Origin: Pandoraea anhela
GTDB lineage: Bacteria; Pseudomonadota; Gammaproteobacteria; Burkholderiales; Burkholderiaceae
Assembly: GCF_902459655.1 (NCBI RefSeq)
Contig: NZ_CABPSB010000010.1
Coordinates: forward strand, 1 to 64,000
Length of the DNA: 64,000 nt
Direction: 5' to 3'
The notes beneath the pieces are model-generated. The model was given only the letters and a program-made list of their open reading frames with translations, was not told where the DNA came from and ran no database searches. Below are positions 27,297 through 36,396 of this stretch, piece after piece. Position 1 is the first letter of the stretch; each line of letters opens with the position of its first letter. The position numbers and the translations under genes are program-made.

Positions 27297-28496
27297 TTAA
27301 TGCGTCTCCGCTGAGGTGGCCTGAGCGGCCATCGCGGTGGCGTCTGCCCTGGTTTTGACCTGCATGCCGTCGGAGAACTGCGCGACGTTCTGCACGATCA
27401 CGTGCTCACCGCCCTTGAGGCCGTCCGTCACGAGCCAGTCACGACCGTCGATCGCCTCGGCGCGCACGGACTTGTCGTGCACCTTGCCCTGCGCATCGAC
27501 CACGCGCACGATAGCGCCCTCAGCGGTGCGGGTGAGCGATTCGCGCGGCACGCGAACGACATTCGGATTGACCGCCCCCTGCATGCGCACCTGCACGAAC
27601 GCGCCGGGCAGCAGCACGCCGTCCGGGTTCGGCAGCAGCGCACGCATGGCGATGGTGTCCGTGCCGGGGTCGACGGCCAGATCCGTGAAGAGCAACTTGC
27701 CCGGCAGCGCGTATTCACGGCCGTCAGGCAGCGTCACATGCACCTGCGGTGCAGCGGCGCCTTCGCCTTGCTGCAACTTGCCCGCGCGCAGGTCGCGCGT
27801 CATGGCGTAGACCTCGGCCGCCGGCTGCGAGAAATTCACGTAGATCGGATCGATCTGCTCCACACGCGTGAGCAACGTGGGCGAGTCGAGGCCGACGAGC
27901 GCGCCCTCCGTAACTTCGGCACGGCGAACGCGTCCCGCGATGGGCGAGACAACGCTCGTGTAGCCGAGATTGAGTTCGGCCTTGCGGACTTCCGCGCGTG
28001 CGGCCAGCACTTCCGCACGGGTACGGGCTTCGGCGGCGCGGGACTCTGCGTCTTCGCGCGCACTGATGGCGTGCGAATCGAGCAGGCCACGGTAGCGCTC
28101 GATCTTGTCGCGCGCGGAATCGTGCTCGGCCTGCGCTTTGGCCAGCGCACCGCGTGCGGCGTCGAGCGCGGCGGACAGCGGCTGCGGGTCGATGCGGAAC
28201 AGCACCTCGCCCCTGGCGACCTTCTGCCCCTCCTGATACTTGCGCTCGATGACCACACCGCCAGCCCGCGCGCGCACGTCGGCACTGCGGTACGCCTCCA
28301 GACGTCCCGGCTGCTCGGTCGTGAGCGGCTCGGCGCGACGCTCGACCGTGCGCACGACGGCTTCGGGTGTGGCATCCGCCGTCTCATTTTTGCCACGGTC
28401 CGAGCATGCAGCCAGCAGAAGAACGCAGGCGACCACGCTGGCGGACACACCCGTCAGCACTCCGAAACGGGTTCGGTAAACGATTTTCGATGACAT
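27297..28496 (-). CDS. RND efflux periplasmic adaptor lipoprotein (AcrA/MexA type)
   Basis: A 399-aa membrane fusion protein: lipobox VLLLAAC, lipoyl half-motif (RARAGGVVIERKYQEGQKVA), a helical hairpin about residues 100-165, the second lipoyl half (VVSPIAGRVRRAEVTEGALV) and the beta-barrel domain. ATG at 28496 was used; another in-frame ATG at 28520 adds eight residues and cannot be excluded, since neither has a clear ribosome binding site. It is the first gene of the pump operon and divergent from a LysR gene. Confidence 0.9.
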   Translation of the reverse strand: MSSKIVYRTRFGVLTGVSASVVACVLLLAACSDRGKNETADATPEAVVRTVERRAEPLTTEQPGRLEAYRSADVRARAGGVVIERKYQEGQKVARGEVLFRIDPQPLSAALDAARGALAKAQAEHDSARDKIERYRGLLDSHAISAREDAESRAAEARTRAEVLAARAEVRKAELNLGYTSVVSPIAGRVRRAEVTEGALVGLDSPTLLTRVEQIDPIYVNFSQPAAEVYAMTRDLRAGKLQQGEGAAAPQVHVTLPDGREYALPGKLLFTDLAVDPGTDTIAMRALLPNPDGVLLPGAFVQVRMQGAVNPNVVRVPRESLTRTAEGAIVRVVDAQGKVHDKSVRAEAIDGRDWLVTDGLKGGEHVIVQNVAQFSDGMQVKTRADATAMAAQATSAETH

Positions 28497-28724
28497 GTAA
28501 GCACGTTTGATTGACGACATCCGGTCGACGGTGTCGAGGCTGCGTTCGGTGCGCGGCGTCGAGCGAGAGCCGGTGCGCCATGCACCGGCGATGGGGGAAA
28601 CCGGGAGCCCGCATCTCTCCAGGGGCGCCGTGGGTGGCAGGTGCGCGTTGCGCTGAGGAAGTCTGTGCCTGAGACTGCCGGACCGGCGATCCGGTCGTCT
28701 GCCGCCTCGCCTATGCTGGCGTTT

Positions 28725-28744
28725 CAATCTGGCGTTTTAGATTG
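28725..28744. promoter_or_regulatory. Inverted repeat between RND operon and lysR (candidate LysR operator)
   Basis: CAATCT (28725-28730) and AGATTG (28739-28744) form a perfect dyad with an 8-bp spacer; it includes the T-N11-A-type spacing common for LysR sites. It overlaps two direct copies of CTGGCGTTT. It lies 67 bp before the lysR start in the 314-bp divergent intergenic region, which otherwise shows no gene. Confidence 0.4.
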
Positions 28745-28810
28745 GAGAAACGCGATTTTGCCGTGAAAAACATGTTAGAAAAAGTTGGAACCTATCTATA
28801 AAATGAATGG

Positions 28811-29683
28811 ATGAACTGGACAATCGAACAATTGCGCTACTTTGTGGCGGCAGCGGAGGCTGGCTCGATATCCGCTGCCGCCCGTCGTCTGGGCAAAGCC
28901 CAGTCTGCGGTGAGTACGGCGATTGCGTTGCTCGAAGCGGATTTGGGATTTGAACTATTCGATCGCAGTCGCCGCAACGCCCGCCTCACCGATCAGGGTG
29001 AGGTGATGCTGCTCGAAGCCAAGGAGTTGCTGCGCCAGGCGGAGGGCCTGAATCATCGCGCCAACGCGCTGGCGTTCGGGGAGCAGCCGCAGTTGTCGCT
29101 GGCGCTGGACGAAGCGCTGCCCTATCAGGCCGTGAGCGAGTTGGTGCGCGACCTCGCGCATCAGTTCGCTTATCTGGAACTGACGCTGCTCAACGGCACA
29201 TCGACCGAAGTCGCCGATTACGTGGAGAAGCAGCGTGCGGACATCGGCTTTCACGTGGATCGCGGCGCGATCTCGTCGGCACTCGGCCACAAGTACGTCG
29301 GCTCGGCCGTGCAGGGCGTTTTCGTCGCGGGCGACCATCCGCTGGCGTACCGCGATCAGGTCACGCGCGGCGATCTGGCGAAGTACCGTCAGATTCTGTT
29401 GCAGATGGACGACATCATGCCGCTGCAACTCAGCCCGTCGATCTGGCGTGTGGACAGTTCCTACGTCATTGCCAGCATGGTCGTCGACAAGCTCGGCTGG
29501 GCGGTCCTGCCGATCGATATTGCGGAGTACGAGGATTTGCACGAACTTCGCTGCGACGATCTCGGACTGCCGCAATTGCCCGTGCGTATGTTGTGGCGTT
29601 TCGGTCGCGAGCCGAACGATGTGATGCGCTGGTGCGAGGCGCGTTTTGCCGAGCTGTTGCGTGCCGGCACCAACCAGACATGA
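28811..29683 (+). CDS. LysR-family regulator divergent from the RND pump
   Basis: A 290-aa LTTR. The N-terminal helix-turn-helix is complete (LRYFVAAAEAGSISAAARRL, KAQSAVSTAIALLEADLGFE, LFDRSRRNARLTDQGEVMLL), and an effector domain follows from residue 92. It probably controls the divergent adaptor-pump-channel operon, by neighbourhood only. A TATAAA sits 15 bp before the ATG, so the mRNA leader would be very short. Confidence 0.9.
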   Translation: MNWTIEQLRYFVAAAEAGSISAAARRLGKAQSAVSTAIALLEADLGFELFDRSRRNARLTDQGEVMLLEAKELLRQAEGLNHRANALAFGEQPQLSLALDEALPYQAVSELVRDLAHQFAYLELTLLNGTSTEVADYVEKQRADIGFHVDRGAISSALGHKYVGSAVQGVFVAGDHPLAYRDQVTRGDLAKYRQILLQMDDIMPLQLSPSIWRVDSSYVIASMVVDKLGWAVLPIDIAEYEDLHELRCDDLGLPQLPVRMLWRFGREPNDVMRWCEARFAELLRAGTNQT

Positions 29684-29730
29684 CACTCCCCGCAGGCGCT
29701 GCCGCACGTCTTGAATCGCGTGCGCGCCGC

Positions 29731-30189
29731 TCAGGGCGACGGTTTGCGTCGACGCGCAAGAAAACGATCCAGCTCGCCGGCGAATGCCTTGCTGTCGCGC
29801 GGGCTGAACGGTGCGGGTCCACCAGTCTCGATGCCCGCCGTGCGCAGTTGCTCCATCATGTCTCGCACCGACAGGCGCTCCTTGATGTTCTCGGGTGTGA
29901 ACCAGTTGCCGCGCGGGTCCAGCGCATGGCCGCCTTTGTCGATCACCGCAGCGGCCAGCGGAATATCGGCCGTAATCACCAGATCTCCTGCCTCGACCAT
30001 CTCGACGATGCGCGCGTCCGCCACGTCGAACCCCGACGGGACCTGAATCGCCTTGATGAACGGCGACGGCGGCGTACGCAGGCACTGATTCGCCACCAGC
30101 GTCACCGGCATGGATTCGCGTCGGGCGGCACGAAACAAGATTTCCTTGATGGCGGCGGGGCAGGCGTCCGCGTCGACTAGCACTTGCAT
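29731..30189 (-). CDS. UPF0178 (YaiI/YqxD) family protein
   Basis: A 152-aa protein matching the UPF0178 family: [60 protein letters not shown] and [18 protein letters not shown] are family hallmarks. The conserved early Asp residues and NYN/PIN-like layout suggest a nuclease-like fold, but no function is established. Single gene; no clear operon partner. Confidence 0.92.
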   Translation of the reverse strand: MQVLVDADACPAAIKEILFRAARRESMPVTLVANQCLRTPPSPFIKAIQVPSGFDVADARIVEMVEAGDLVITADIPLAAAVIDKGGHALDPRGNWFTPENIKERLSVRDMMEQLRTAGIETGGPAPFSPRDSKAFAGELDRFLARRRKPSP

Positions 30190-30353
30190 TTCGGGTGGTC
30201 TCTTTGACGGAGGCGCCCATCATACGGCAAGCCGTGCCCCGCGCTATCGCGCCGGGGCCGATGCACGGCGAAGCGCTCCCCCACCGCCCCCTCAGGAAAT
30301 ACAGGACATACCGGATATACCGGATATATCCGATACATAGAACCTAACGCCGC

Positions 30354-31727
30354 TCAGCCCGAGACCGTCTCCAACTGCATCCCCATTGTCTCGACACCGT
30401 AACGCCACACGCACAACGCGGCGATCCCGAAACAGATCGCGCCGAAGAGAAACACCGCATCGCTCGTGGACCACGTCACGATGGCGCCAACGAGCGTGGG
30501 CCCCAGCAATGCCCCGATCCGGCCACAGAACGACGCGTAGCCACACCCGGTCGCACGGGCGCGCGAAGGAAACAACTCCGGCGTGTAGGCGTACAGCACC
30601 GCCCACATGCCGAACGCGAAGAATTGCATGCTCGCGCCAGTCGCATAGATCGACCACTGGGGGGCACCGGCGAGCAGCACCTGACCGAACGCGTAGGTCG
30701 CGCACGCCCCACCAACGAGCGTCCCCACGCAGGTCAGCTTTCGACCCAATCGCTCGACGGACCACGCCGCGCACAGAAATCCCGGAATCCCCCCTAGCGA
30801 GATGCACACCGTGAAGAGCACCGACTTCGTGACCACGATCCCTGCCGCCTGCTGGAGCGCCCCCAGCCAGGTGTTCAACCCGTAAAAGCCGAGCAAGGCA
30901 AAGAACCACAACGCACCGACCATCAGGGCGCGCCGACGATAACCGGCAGACCAGATCACGCGCATGCCGCGGGCGTCGCGTTGATTCTCCTGTGTATCGG
31001 GCGCAAGCGAAGGCAACGACGTCAGCCCGAGGCGGCGCATGACCGACGCCTCCGCCGCGCCGACGATCGCGTCAGCCGCCTCATAACGCCCCTGCGACTC
31101 CAACCAGCGGGGGGATTCCGGCACATAGCGTCGAATGACGAACAGAAACAGGGCAGGTATCGCCTCCAGCGCGAACAGCATGCGCCAGTCGTGATGGGCG
31201 AGCACGACGTAGGACAACAGCCCTGCACTGATGAAGGCGAGCGGCCAGTTGCCATCCATCAACGCGAGATACTTGCCCCGTCGGTGCGTCGGAATGAACT
31301 CGGAGAGCAGCGTTTGCGCGAGTGGCAACTCCATCCCCATGCCAATACCCAGCAACACGCGATACGCGCCCAGCTCCGCCGGCCCCGAGGCCATGGCGCA
31401 CATCACGCTGCCCACGCCCCACACCATCATGCTGATCTGAAACACCGGCTTTCGTCCGAAGCGGTCGGCCGCCATACCCGAGCCGATCGCGCCGATCGCC
31501 ATGCCGACGAAACTCGCGCTCCCGATCAGACCTGCCTGCATGTTGGAGAGCGCGAATTCCGTCTTGATCGAACCGAGCACGAACGTCATGGTCGCCAGGT
31601 CGATGTTATCGAAGAAAAATGCCAGGGAAATCACGAGAAACAACCATCGGTGATACCCGCAAACGGGCAGCCGTTCCAGTCGCTGCGCCGCCGTTGTCCG
31701 GTCCACCTCAATCGAATGCATTTTCAT
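30354..31727 (-). CDS. MFS transporter, metabolite:H+ symporter type (NiaP/aromatic-acid-like)
   Basis: A 457-aa major facilitator of the sugar/aromatic-acid type: FDNIDLATMTFVLGSIKTEF at helix 1, SGMAADRFGRKPVFQISMMV (motif A), RRYVPESPRWLESQGRYEAA (PESPRWL loop typical of the SP/AAHS group), and SVERLGRKLTC in the second half. It imports, or less likely exports, a small organic acid. The ribosome binding site GGAGG lies 8 nt before the ATG at 31727. It lies downstream of the RidA-PurA-like-PNPOx genes on the same strand after a 203-bp gap and may belong to that cluster. Confidence 0.85.
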   Translation of the reverse strand: MKMHSIEVDRTTAAQRLERLPVCGYHRWLFLVISLAFFFDNIDLATMTFVLGSIKTEFALSNMQAGLIGSASFVGMAIGAIGSGMAADRFGRKPVFQISMMVWGVGSVMCAMASGPAELGAYRVLLGIGMGMELPLAQTLLSEFIPTHRRGKYLALMDGNWPLAFISAGLLSYVVLAHHDWRMLFALEAIPALFLFVIRRYVPESPRWLESQGRYEAADAIVGAAEASVMRRLGLTSLPSLAPDTQENQRDARGMRVIWSAGYRRRALMVGALWFFALLGFYGLNTWLGALQQAAGIVVTKSVLFTVCISLGGIPGFLCAAWSVERLGRKLTCVGTLVGGACATYAFGQVLLAGAPQWSIYATGASMQFFAFGMWAVLYAYTPELFPSRARATGCGYASFCGRIGALLGPTLVGAIVTWSTSDAVFLFGAICFGIAALCVWRYGVETMGMQLETVSG

Positions 31728-31930
31728 ACACCGCTCCTCCGTTTCGACCTATCCCGTTGAATACACCGGCACCGCGAATCGGTACCGGCTGCATCAATAT
31801 CGGGCGCCAAAACCAGCGCGGCGCGCGGGAAAATGTCGTGCACAATCGGAGTTACGCCAAGATGCGACGTCGCGTGCTCGTCGCCATCTCGCCTCGCCGG
31901 CGCCCGTGCACGGGCAATCGATGTCGGCGC

Positions 31931-32554
31931 TTAAAACTGCTTGCGACGAAAACGTTGCGGATCGAACGCGTCTTCGGGCAAGCCGGACACGGCCGCTCCG
32001 CGCTCGAACGGATAACGCAGATAAGGCGCCTGTGGCTGTCCCGGCGGCGAATACTGACCGTCCGCGAGAATCCGCTTCTTGGCGCTGAGGCTTTCGATCC
32101 GACAACGAATGGCCACGATCTGATTCGCGGCCCCCGGCTCGATGGGGGTGTAATCCTTCTCGGGACGGAACTTCTCCAGCGCCTCGTTCTGGTGCGCGAT
32201 GACGTCGTGCGTTTGCTCGCGGGTCATCGCTTCGCAGCGGGCGATCACGCTGTAGTACTCCAGGCTGGTGTTCTGTCCCTTGGGCGCTTTGAGCAGGGCA
32301 ACCGGGCGGTCCACGACGATGGTGACGTGCGGATTCTCGCGCAGCAAACGCGAGAATCGACCGAAGCGAGAACAGTGAATGAGAAACGCATCGCCGACGA
32401 ACGTGAAGCTTTGCGGCACGACATAGGGAAACGGCACGTCGTTCACGGCGACGCGACAGATCAGTTCGTCGCGCAAGAAAGCCTCGATAGCCGGCCAATC
32501 GGTCCATGCCAGATCGGCACGGCGCATTTCTGAGTCGAGATAATCAGGCGTCAT
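31931..32554 (-). CDS. Pyridoxamine 5'-phosphate oxidase-like FMN-binding protein
   Basis: A 207-aa split-barrel protein: FLRDELICRVAVNDVPFPYV, VPQSFTFVGDAFLIHCSRFG and RLLRENPHVTIVVDRPVALL follow the PNPOx/flavin-reductase-like order of small FMN-binding proteins (NimA-like). Residues beyond 120 diverge and end in a basic tail. It is not a canonical PdxH. The start ATG at 32554 overlaps the end of the PurA-like gene by 11 nt, so both are co-translated. It probably catalyses a redox step in the cluster; substrate unknown. Confidence 0.7.
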   Translation of the reverse strand: MTPDYLDSEMRRADLAWTDWPAIEAFLRDELICRVAVNDVPFPYVVPQSFTFVGDAFLIHCSRFGRFSRLLRENPHVTIVVDRPVALLKAPKGQNTSLEYYSVIARCEAMTREQTHDVIAHQNEALEKFRPEKDYTPIEPGAANQIVAIRCRIESLSAKKRILADGQYSPPGQPQAPYLRYPFERGAAVSGLPEDAFDPQRFRRKQF

Positions 32555-33935
32555 CGTTGACGGTCTCTTCGGAAAGGATGAGTAACTGCTCGCGGCGGGG
32601 GCCGACCCCGATGCCGGCAATGCGGCATGCGGTTGCTGCCTGCAATGCCGAGACGAACGCTCGAAGCGGCAAGGGCAACCGGGCCGCATCGGTCGTATCG
32701 CCGGAAAGCTCGCCAAATGCGGGAAAGCGATACATCGTCGTGGCGTTCGCACCGCCCTCGGCATTCGGCATGAGCACCGGAATCGCGCCCTCACGCGTGC
32801 CGGAGAAAAGCGACAGGCAGTCGCACTTGTTGAGATACCACTCGTCCACGCCGTGGCGCCGTATGACCTCGGCAAGCCCGGCGACGTCGAGCCGTCCCAA
32901 CCGCCGCGGGCGGCCACTGCCGGTGCCGTACTCGTACGTCAGCATGCGCAGCGCTATGCCGACATCGAACTCGTCTTCCGACATCAGCAGCGCTTTCGGA
33001 TCGAAGCGATCCCGCTCCTCGCGCCAGCCGATCCCGCGCAGCGCGGCGTCGGCGCAGTACCGGGAAGAGCGCTGCGCACCGAATTCCGTGCGAAACGGGC
33101 CCGCGCCGACGCGCGATGCAATTGCCTTCGCCACGCCGATCGTCTTGCGGTGATATCGAACGGGAAGATCGCCACCGACAAAAGCGAACGCCGGCGCCGT
33201 ATGACTGGAGGTCACATAGGGCTGCTGTCCGCCGGTCACGTCCAACAGCACCGACTGCGCTCCCTCGAAAAGCACACGTGCACCGCGCTGCACGCGCTGC
33301 GTCATCCACAGCGCATCCACCACCTCGACCGTTTGTCCGAGCCTCGCCCATGCCGCACGCATGTCTGCGATGGCCGCCGCTGTCGCCGCTCGGGCATCCG
33401 GAGCGGCGTGGGGCGTCTCGGCATAGCGGGCCATCTGGTCGAACGCACCCGCCTCGTCGGCGACCAGATCGCGAAGCTGTACGACGGTTCGTGTGCCGCC
33501 CTGCCACCGCAGCGACAAATCGGCATAGCACGGCCCAACGCCATTGCCTGTCGTGCCGATCTGCGCGCCGTGTCTGGCATCGAAGTCCAGATGCCGGGGC
33601 TGTATGACAGCACATTGCTCGCTCACATAAAGCCGCCCCTTCAGCGAGACGCCGATGCTGCGCAACGCGTCGATTTCATTGGCCAGCTTGACAAGACTGA
33701 CGACGCAGCCCGACCCGATGTACATCAGCGTATGCGCATGGAAAACCCCTGAGGGTACCTGCGCCAACCGGGCGTCTCCGGAAGGCGTCGACACCGTGTG
33801 CCCCGCATTCGCACCGCCATTGAAGCGGGCGACGATGTCGTAATTCACCGACAGCCTGTCGACGATCTTGGCCTTTCCTTCGTCACCGTATTGCAGACCG
33901 ACGAGGACGTCGGCATATCCGGCGCGCGCGTTCAT
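32544..33935 (-). CDS. PurA paralogue (adenylosuccinate synthetase-like GTP-dependent ligase)
   Basis: A 463-aa protein with the PurA core: VGLQYGDEGKAKIVD (GTP-site Asp18 and Lys21), GGANAGHT (catalytic His46), QIGTTGNGVGPCYADL (IMP loop), EGAQSVLLDVTGGQQPYVTS and SRVGAGPFRTEF. The aspartate loop reads TGSGRPRRLG in place of the usual TTGRRRR. The residue matching E. coli Asp13 is kept, so it is not a PurZ type. Its setting (RidA, FMN protein, AraC, permease) is not that of a housekeeping purA. It may couple an amine donor to a nucleotide-like or other acceptor in a special pathway. ATG at 33935 overlaps the RidA TGA. Confidence 0.8.
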   Translation of the reverse strand: MNARAGYADVLVGLQYGDEGKAKIVDRLSVNYDIVARFNGGANAGHTVSTPSGDARLAQVPSGVFHAHTLMYIGSGCVVSLVKLANEIDALRSIGVSLKGRLYVSEQCAVIQPRHLDFDARHGAQIGTTGNGVGPCYADLSLRWQGGTRTVVQLRDLVADEAGAFDQMARYAETPHAAPDARAATAAAIADMRAAWARLGQTVEVVDALWMTQRVQRGARVLFEGAQSVLLDVTGGQQPYVTSSHTAPAFAFVGGDLPVRYHRKTIGVAKAIASRVGAGPFRTEFGAQRSSRYCADAALRGIGWREERDRFDPKALLMSEDEFDVGIALRMLTYEYGTGSGRPRRLGRLDVAGLAEVIRRHGVDEWYLNKCDCLSLFSGTREGAIPVLMPNAEGGANATTMYRFPAFGELSGDTTDAARLPLPLRAFVSALQAATACRIAGIGVGPRREQLLILSEETVNDDA

Positions 33936-34396
33936 GATGCGAGTGCAAAAGTGGCTTCGACTTCGACCGGCGCGTTCAGCGGCAAACTCGCGACACCGAT
34001 GGCAATACGGGCATGCTCGCCCGGTTGTCCAAAGATCTGCGTCAGCAGCTCCGACGCCGCGTTGATGATTGACGGCGCGTCGGCAAACCCCTCCGAGGTG
34101 GCGACGAAACCGCCGACCCGCAACACACTCTCGATGCGGTCGAGTTGACCGTGTGTCGCCAGATGCGCCCAACCCAGCACGTTCATGACGCACAGGCGTG
34201 CGGCATGCCGGGCATCGTCGATCGACACGTCGGACGGCACCTTGCCGGTCCACACAGGCGCGCCGGCACGCACGGGCAACTGTCCCGAAACGATGAGCGT
34301 ATTGCCATGAACCTTGAAGGGCCGAAAAGCCGCCGGCGTCACTTTGAGGTCCGGCAATTCCAGCGCTGCGGCCGCGATACGTTCGTAAATATTCAT
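33932..34396 (-). CDS. RidA-family (YjgF/YER057c/UK114) protein
   Basis: A 154-aa RidA-like protein: FKVHGNTLIVSGQLPVRAGA early, ARLCVMNVLGWAHLATHGQL mid, RVGGFVATSEGFADAPSIIN and ARIAIGVASLPLNAPVEVEA at the end. The family's Arg in ARIAIG is present, so imine or enamine deamination is plausible. ATG at 34396 has GGAG 8 nt upstream. First enzyme gene of the cluster, coupled by ATGA to the PurA-like gene; RidA proteins often remove reactive imines made by neighbouring enzymes. Confidence 0.85.
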   Translation of the reverse strand: MNIYERIAAAALELPDLKVTPAAFRPFKVHGNTLIVSGQLPVRAGAPVWTGKVPSDVSIDDARHAARLCVMNVLGWAHLATHGQLDRIESVLRVGGFVATSEGFADAPSIINAASELLTQIFGQPGEHARIAIGVASLPLNAPVEVEATFALAS

Positions 34397-34507
34397 GTCA
34401 TCTCCATCATGAAGCCGCCACGGCGGCGGTGCATTCATTCTGGAGGATCGGGCGCGACCCGCATGTCGAGCTCAGGCAAACGTATGTCGCGATAACGCCA
34501 ATCGGGC

Positions 34508-35290
34508 TCAGGTGTCTTTCGGCCTGAAGAATTCGGTCGGCGCGCAGCCGAGCGCCTTGCGGAACATGGCGCTGAACGCGCTGGTGCTGTCGTACCCGAG
34601 CGACGATGCGATATCCGTCACCGGGCGCTGTGCGCTCAACATCTGCACCGCGACGAGCAACCTCGCCTGCTGCCGCCAGCGCGTAAACGTCATCCCGGTT
34701 TGCTCGGGAAACAACCGGATGATGGTGCGCTCGCTGGCGCCGACAACTTTGCTCCACGCGCAAACCGATGTCTCTTCCGCCGGGTTCGCGAGAATCCACC
34801 GGCAAATGCGCGCGATACGTTCGTCCGAGGGCATGGGGAGGTGAAGCGGTTCGATGGCGAGCGGGCGGATCTCGTGAAACAACAGATCGACGACGGCGGC
34901 ATCCCGGCCCCCCAACGCATATTCGACAGGCATGCGCGCGACCGCAGAAATGAGTTCGCGCAGCAACGGAGACACGGAGACGACACAACAGTCGCTCGTG
35001 TGTAAAGGCAGCCGATCCGCGTCGAAATAGAGCGTGCGCATCTCGATGGCGCCAACGGCCTGCATGCAGTGCCTGACGCCCGGCGGCACCCAGACGGCAC
35101 GCAGCGGCGGCACGACCCACGTGCCCTTGGACGTCGTGACGACAATAGCGCCGGTGATCGCATAAATGAGTTGTCCGCGAACATGCTCGTGATAGTCGAT
35201 GAAGAATCGATCCGGCAAATCGCGCGCCATGCCGCCGACCGGCCGCGCAATCTGCTGATAATCGTCCCGGTCCTCACTCTTCCCGAACAT
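34508..35290 (-). CDS. AraC-family regulator of the RidA/PurA-like cluster
   Basis: A 260-aa protein with a cupin-type sensor domain (GQLIYAITGAIVVTTSKGTW, VVPPLRAVWVPPGVRHCMQA) and a C-terminal AraC double helix-turn-helix (RWILANPAEETSVCAWSKVV, ARLLVAVQMLSAQRPVTDIA, SLGYDSTSAFSAMFRKALG). ATG at 35290 was chosen over an in-frame start at 35359 because it has GAGG upstream and normal family length. It lies between the ridA-type gene (same strand) and the divergent hydrolase, so it probably controls both. Confidence 0.88.
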   Translation of the reverse strand: MFGKSEDRDDYQQIARPVGGMARDLPDRFFIDYHEHVRGQLIYAITGAIVVTTSKGTWVVPPLRAVWVPPGVRHCMQAVGAIEMRTLYFDADRLPLHTSDCCVVSVSPLLRELISAVARMPVEYALGGRDAAVVDLLFHEIRPLAIEPLHLPMPSDERIARICRWILANPAEETSVCAWSKVVGASERTIIRLFPEQTGMTFTRWRQQARLLVAVQMLSAQRPVTDIASSLGYDSTSAFSAMFRKALGCAPTEFFRPKDT

Positions 35291-35415
35291 GGCGTAACCT
35301 CGGCATACGTTGTCACTTGTGCGCGCGCCGCTTCGCGGCGCCTCTCTTACATTCGGCATTTGCGTCGCGACACGGCGACGTGAAATCGTTTTCCATTCCG
35401 ATGAGTGAGGCTAGC

Positions 35416-36282
35416 ATGCCGGTTTACCGTTCGTTTGATCAAGAGGCACTGGATCAGCAATACAACGTTCGCGCGGGGATTCCCGATCATCTCGCTATTT
35501 TTTCGCGCTGGGCTCGCACCGGCGAGGCCTTTCGTCGCGCCAACGCGTTCAGAGAAGACATTGCGTACGGCGAAGACGCAAAACAGACCTATGACCTGTT
35601 TCCCGCAAAGCACGCAGGGCGCCCCACGCTCGTCTTCATTCACGGCGGCTACTGGCAATCGCTGGACAAATCCGACTTCAGTTCACTGGCGGGGCTGTAT
35701 CAGACGAACGACATCAACTTCGTCGTGGTGAACTATCGGCTCGCGCCGGAGGTGCGCATGGGCGACATCGTCGAGGACAATCGCCAGGCCGTGCTGCATC
35801 TTTATCGCAACGCCGCGTCGCTCGGCATCGACCGTGACGCCATTTTTGTCTGTGGCAGTTCGGCGGGCGGACATCTGACGGCGGCACTCGCCGGCACGGA
35901 TTGGGTCGCGTACGATGCGCCCGCCAATCTGATCAAAGGTGCGTGCGCCATCAGCGGCCTGTACGACCTTGAGCCCATTCGCCTGTGTTATCTGAACAAG
36001 GCGGTTCGGCTCGACCGTGACGAGGTCATGCATTTCAGCCCCATTCACCACCTTCCCAAAGTGCCGCTGCCGTATATCCTCAGCGTGGGCGGCGACGAGT
36101 CGGACGAATTCCATCGGCTTCAGGCGCAGTTCCAGACGCTTCTCAACGACCATGGACTGAACGTCAGAATCGCCCGGCAACGCGACGGACATCATTTCGA
36201 CGCCGTCGACCGCGTGGGTCAGGCGGGCAACGCATTGTCTGCCGCGATTCTGGAGATGATCGGGGAGACGGCTCGCCGATAA
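35416..36282 (+). CDS. Alpha/beta hydrolase, arylformamidase/carboxylesterase-like
   Basis: A 288-aa alpha/beta hydrolase: oxyanion motif TLVFIHGGYWQSLDKSDF, nucleophile elbow FVCGSSAGGH (G-x-S-x-G), Asp in SVGGDESDEFHRL and His in RQRDGHHFDAVD. The layout resembles the kynurenine-formamidase-like/HSL group that acts on N-formyl or ester substrates. ATG at 35416 has GTGAGG 9 nt upstream; an in-frame ATG at 35401 has none. It is divergent from the AraC gene and probably part of the same cluster. Confidence 0.82.
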   Translation: MPVYRSFDQEALDQQYNVRAGIPDHLAIFSRWARTGEAFRRANAFREDIAYGEDAKQTYDLFPAKHAGRPTLVFIHGGYWQSLDKSDFSSLAGLYQTNDINFVVVNYRLAPEVRMGDIVEDNRQAVLHLYRNAASLGIDRDAIFVCGSSAGGHLTAALAGTDWVAYDAPANLIKGACAISGLYDLEPIRLCYLNKAVRLDRDEVMHFSPIHHLPKVPLPYILSVGGDESDEFHRLQAQFQTLLNDHGLNVRIARQRDGHHFDAVDRVGQAGNALSAAILEMIGETARR

Positions 36283-36396
36283 CGCCCGCCCCGGCGTTTT
36301 ATGGATGTCCCGGGAGTCGCGAAGGCGCAAACGCCCCCTTGCGCCTTCGGTGCCGACGAACTCGCGTCATCCCGTGCGCCCGGCGTCGGGCGAGCG

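Noticed and set aside
24448-27300. Plus-strand open frame of about 950 codons opposite the RND pump gene
   Set aside because: Very rich in His/Arg with no recognisable motifs; shadow of the pump gene on the other strand.
32544-33935. PurZ-type (2-aminoadenine) synthetase identity for the PurA paralogue
   Set aside because: The Asp equivalent to E. coli Asp13 is kept (QYGDEGK), whereas PurZ proteins replace it; no phage genes are nearby.
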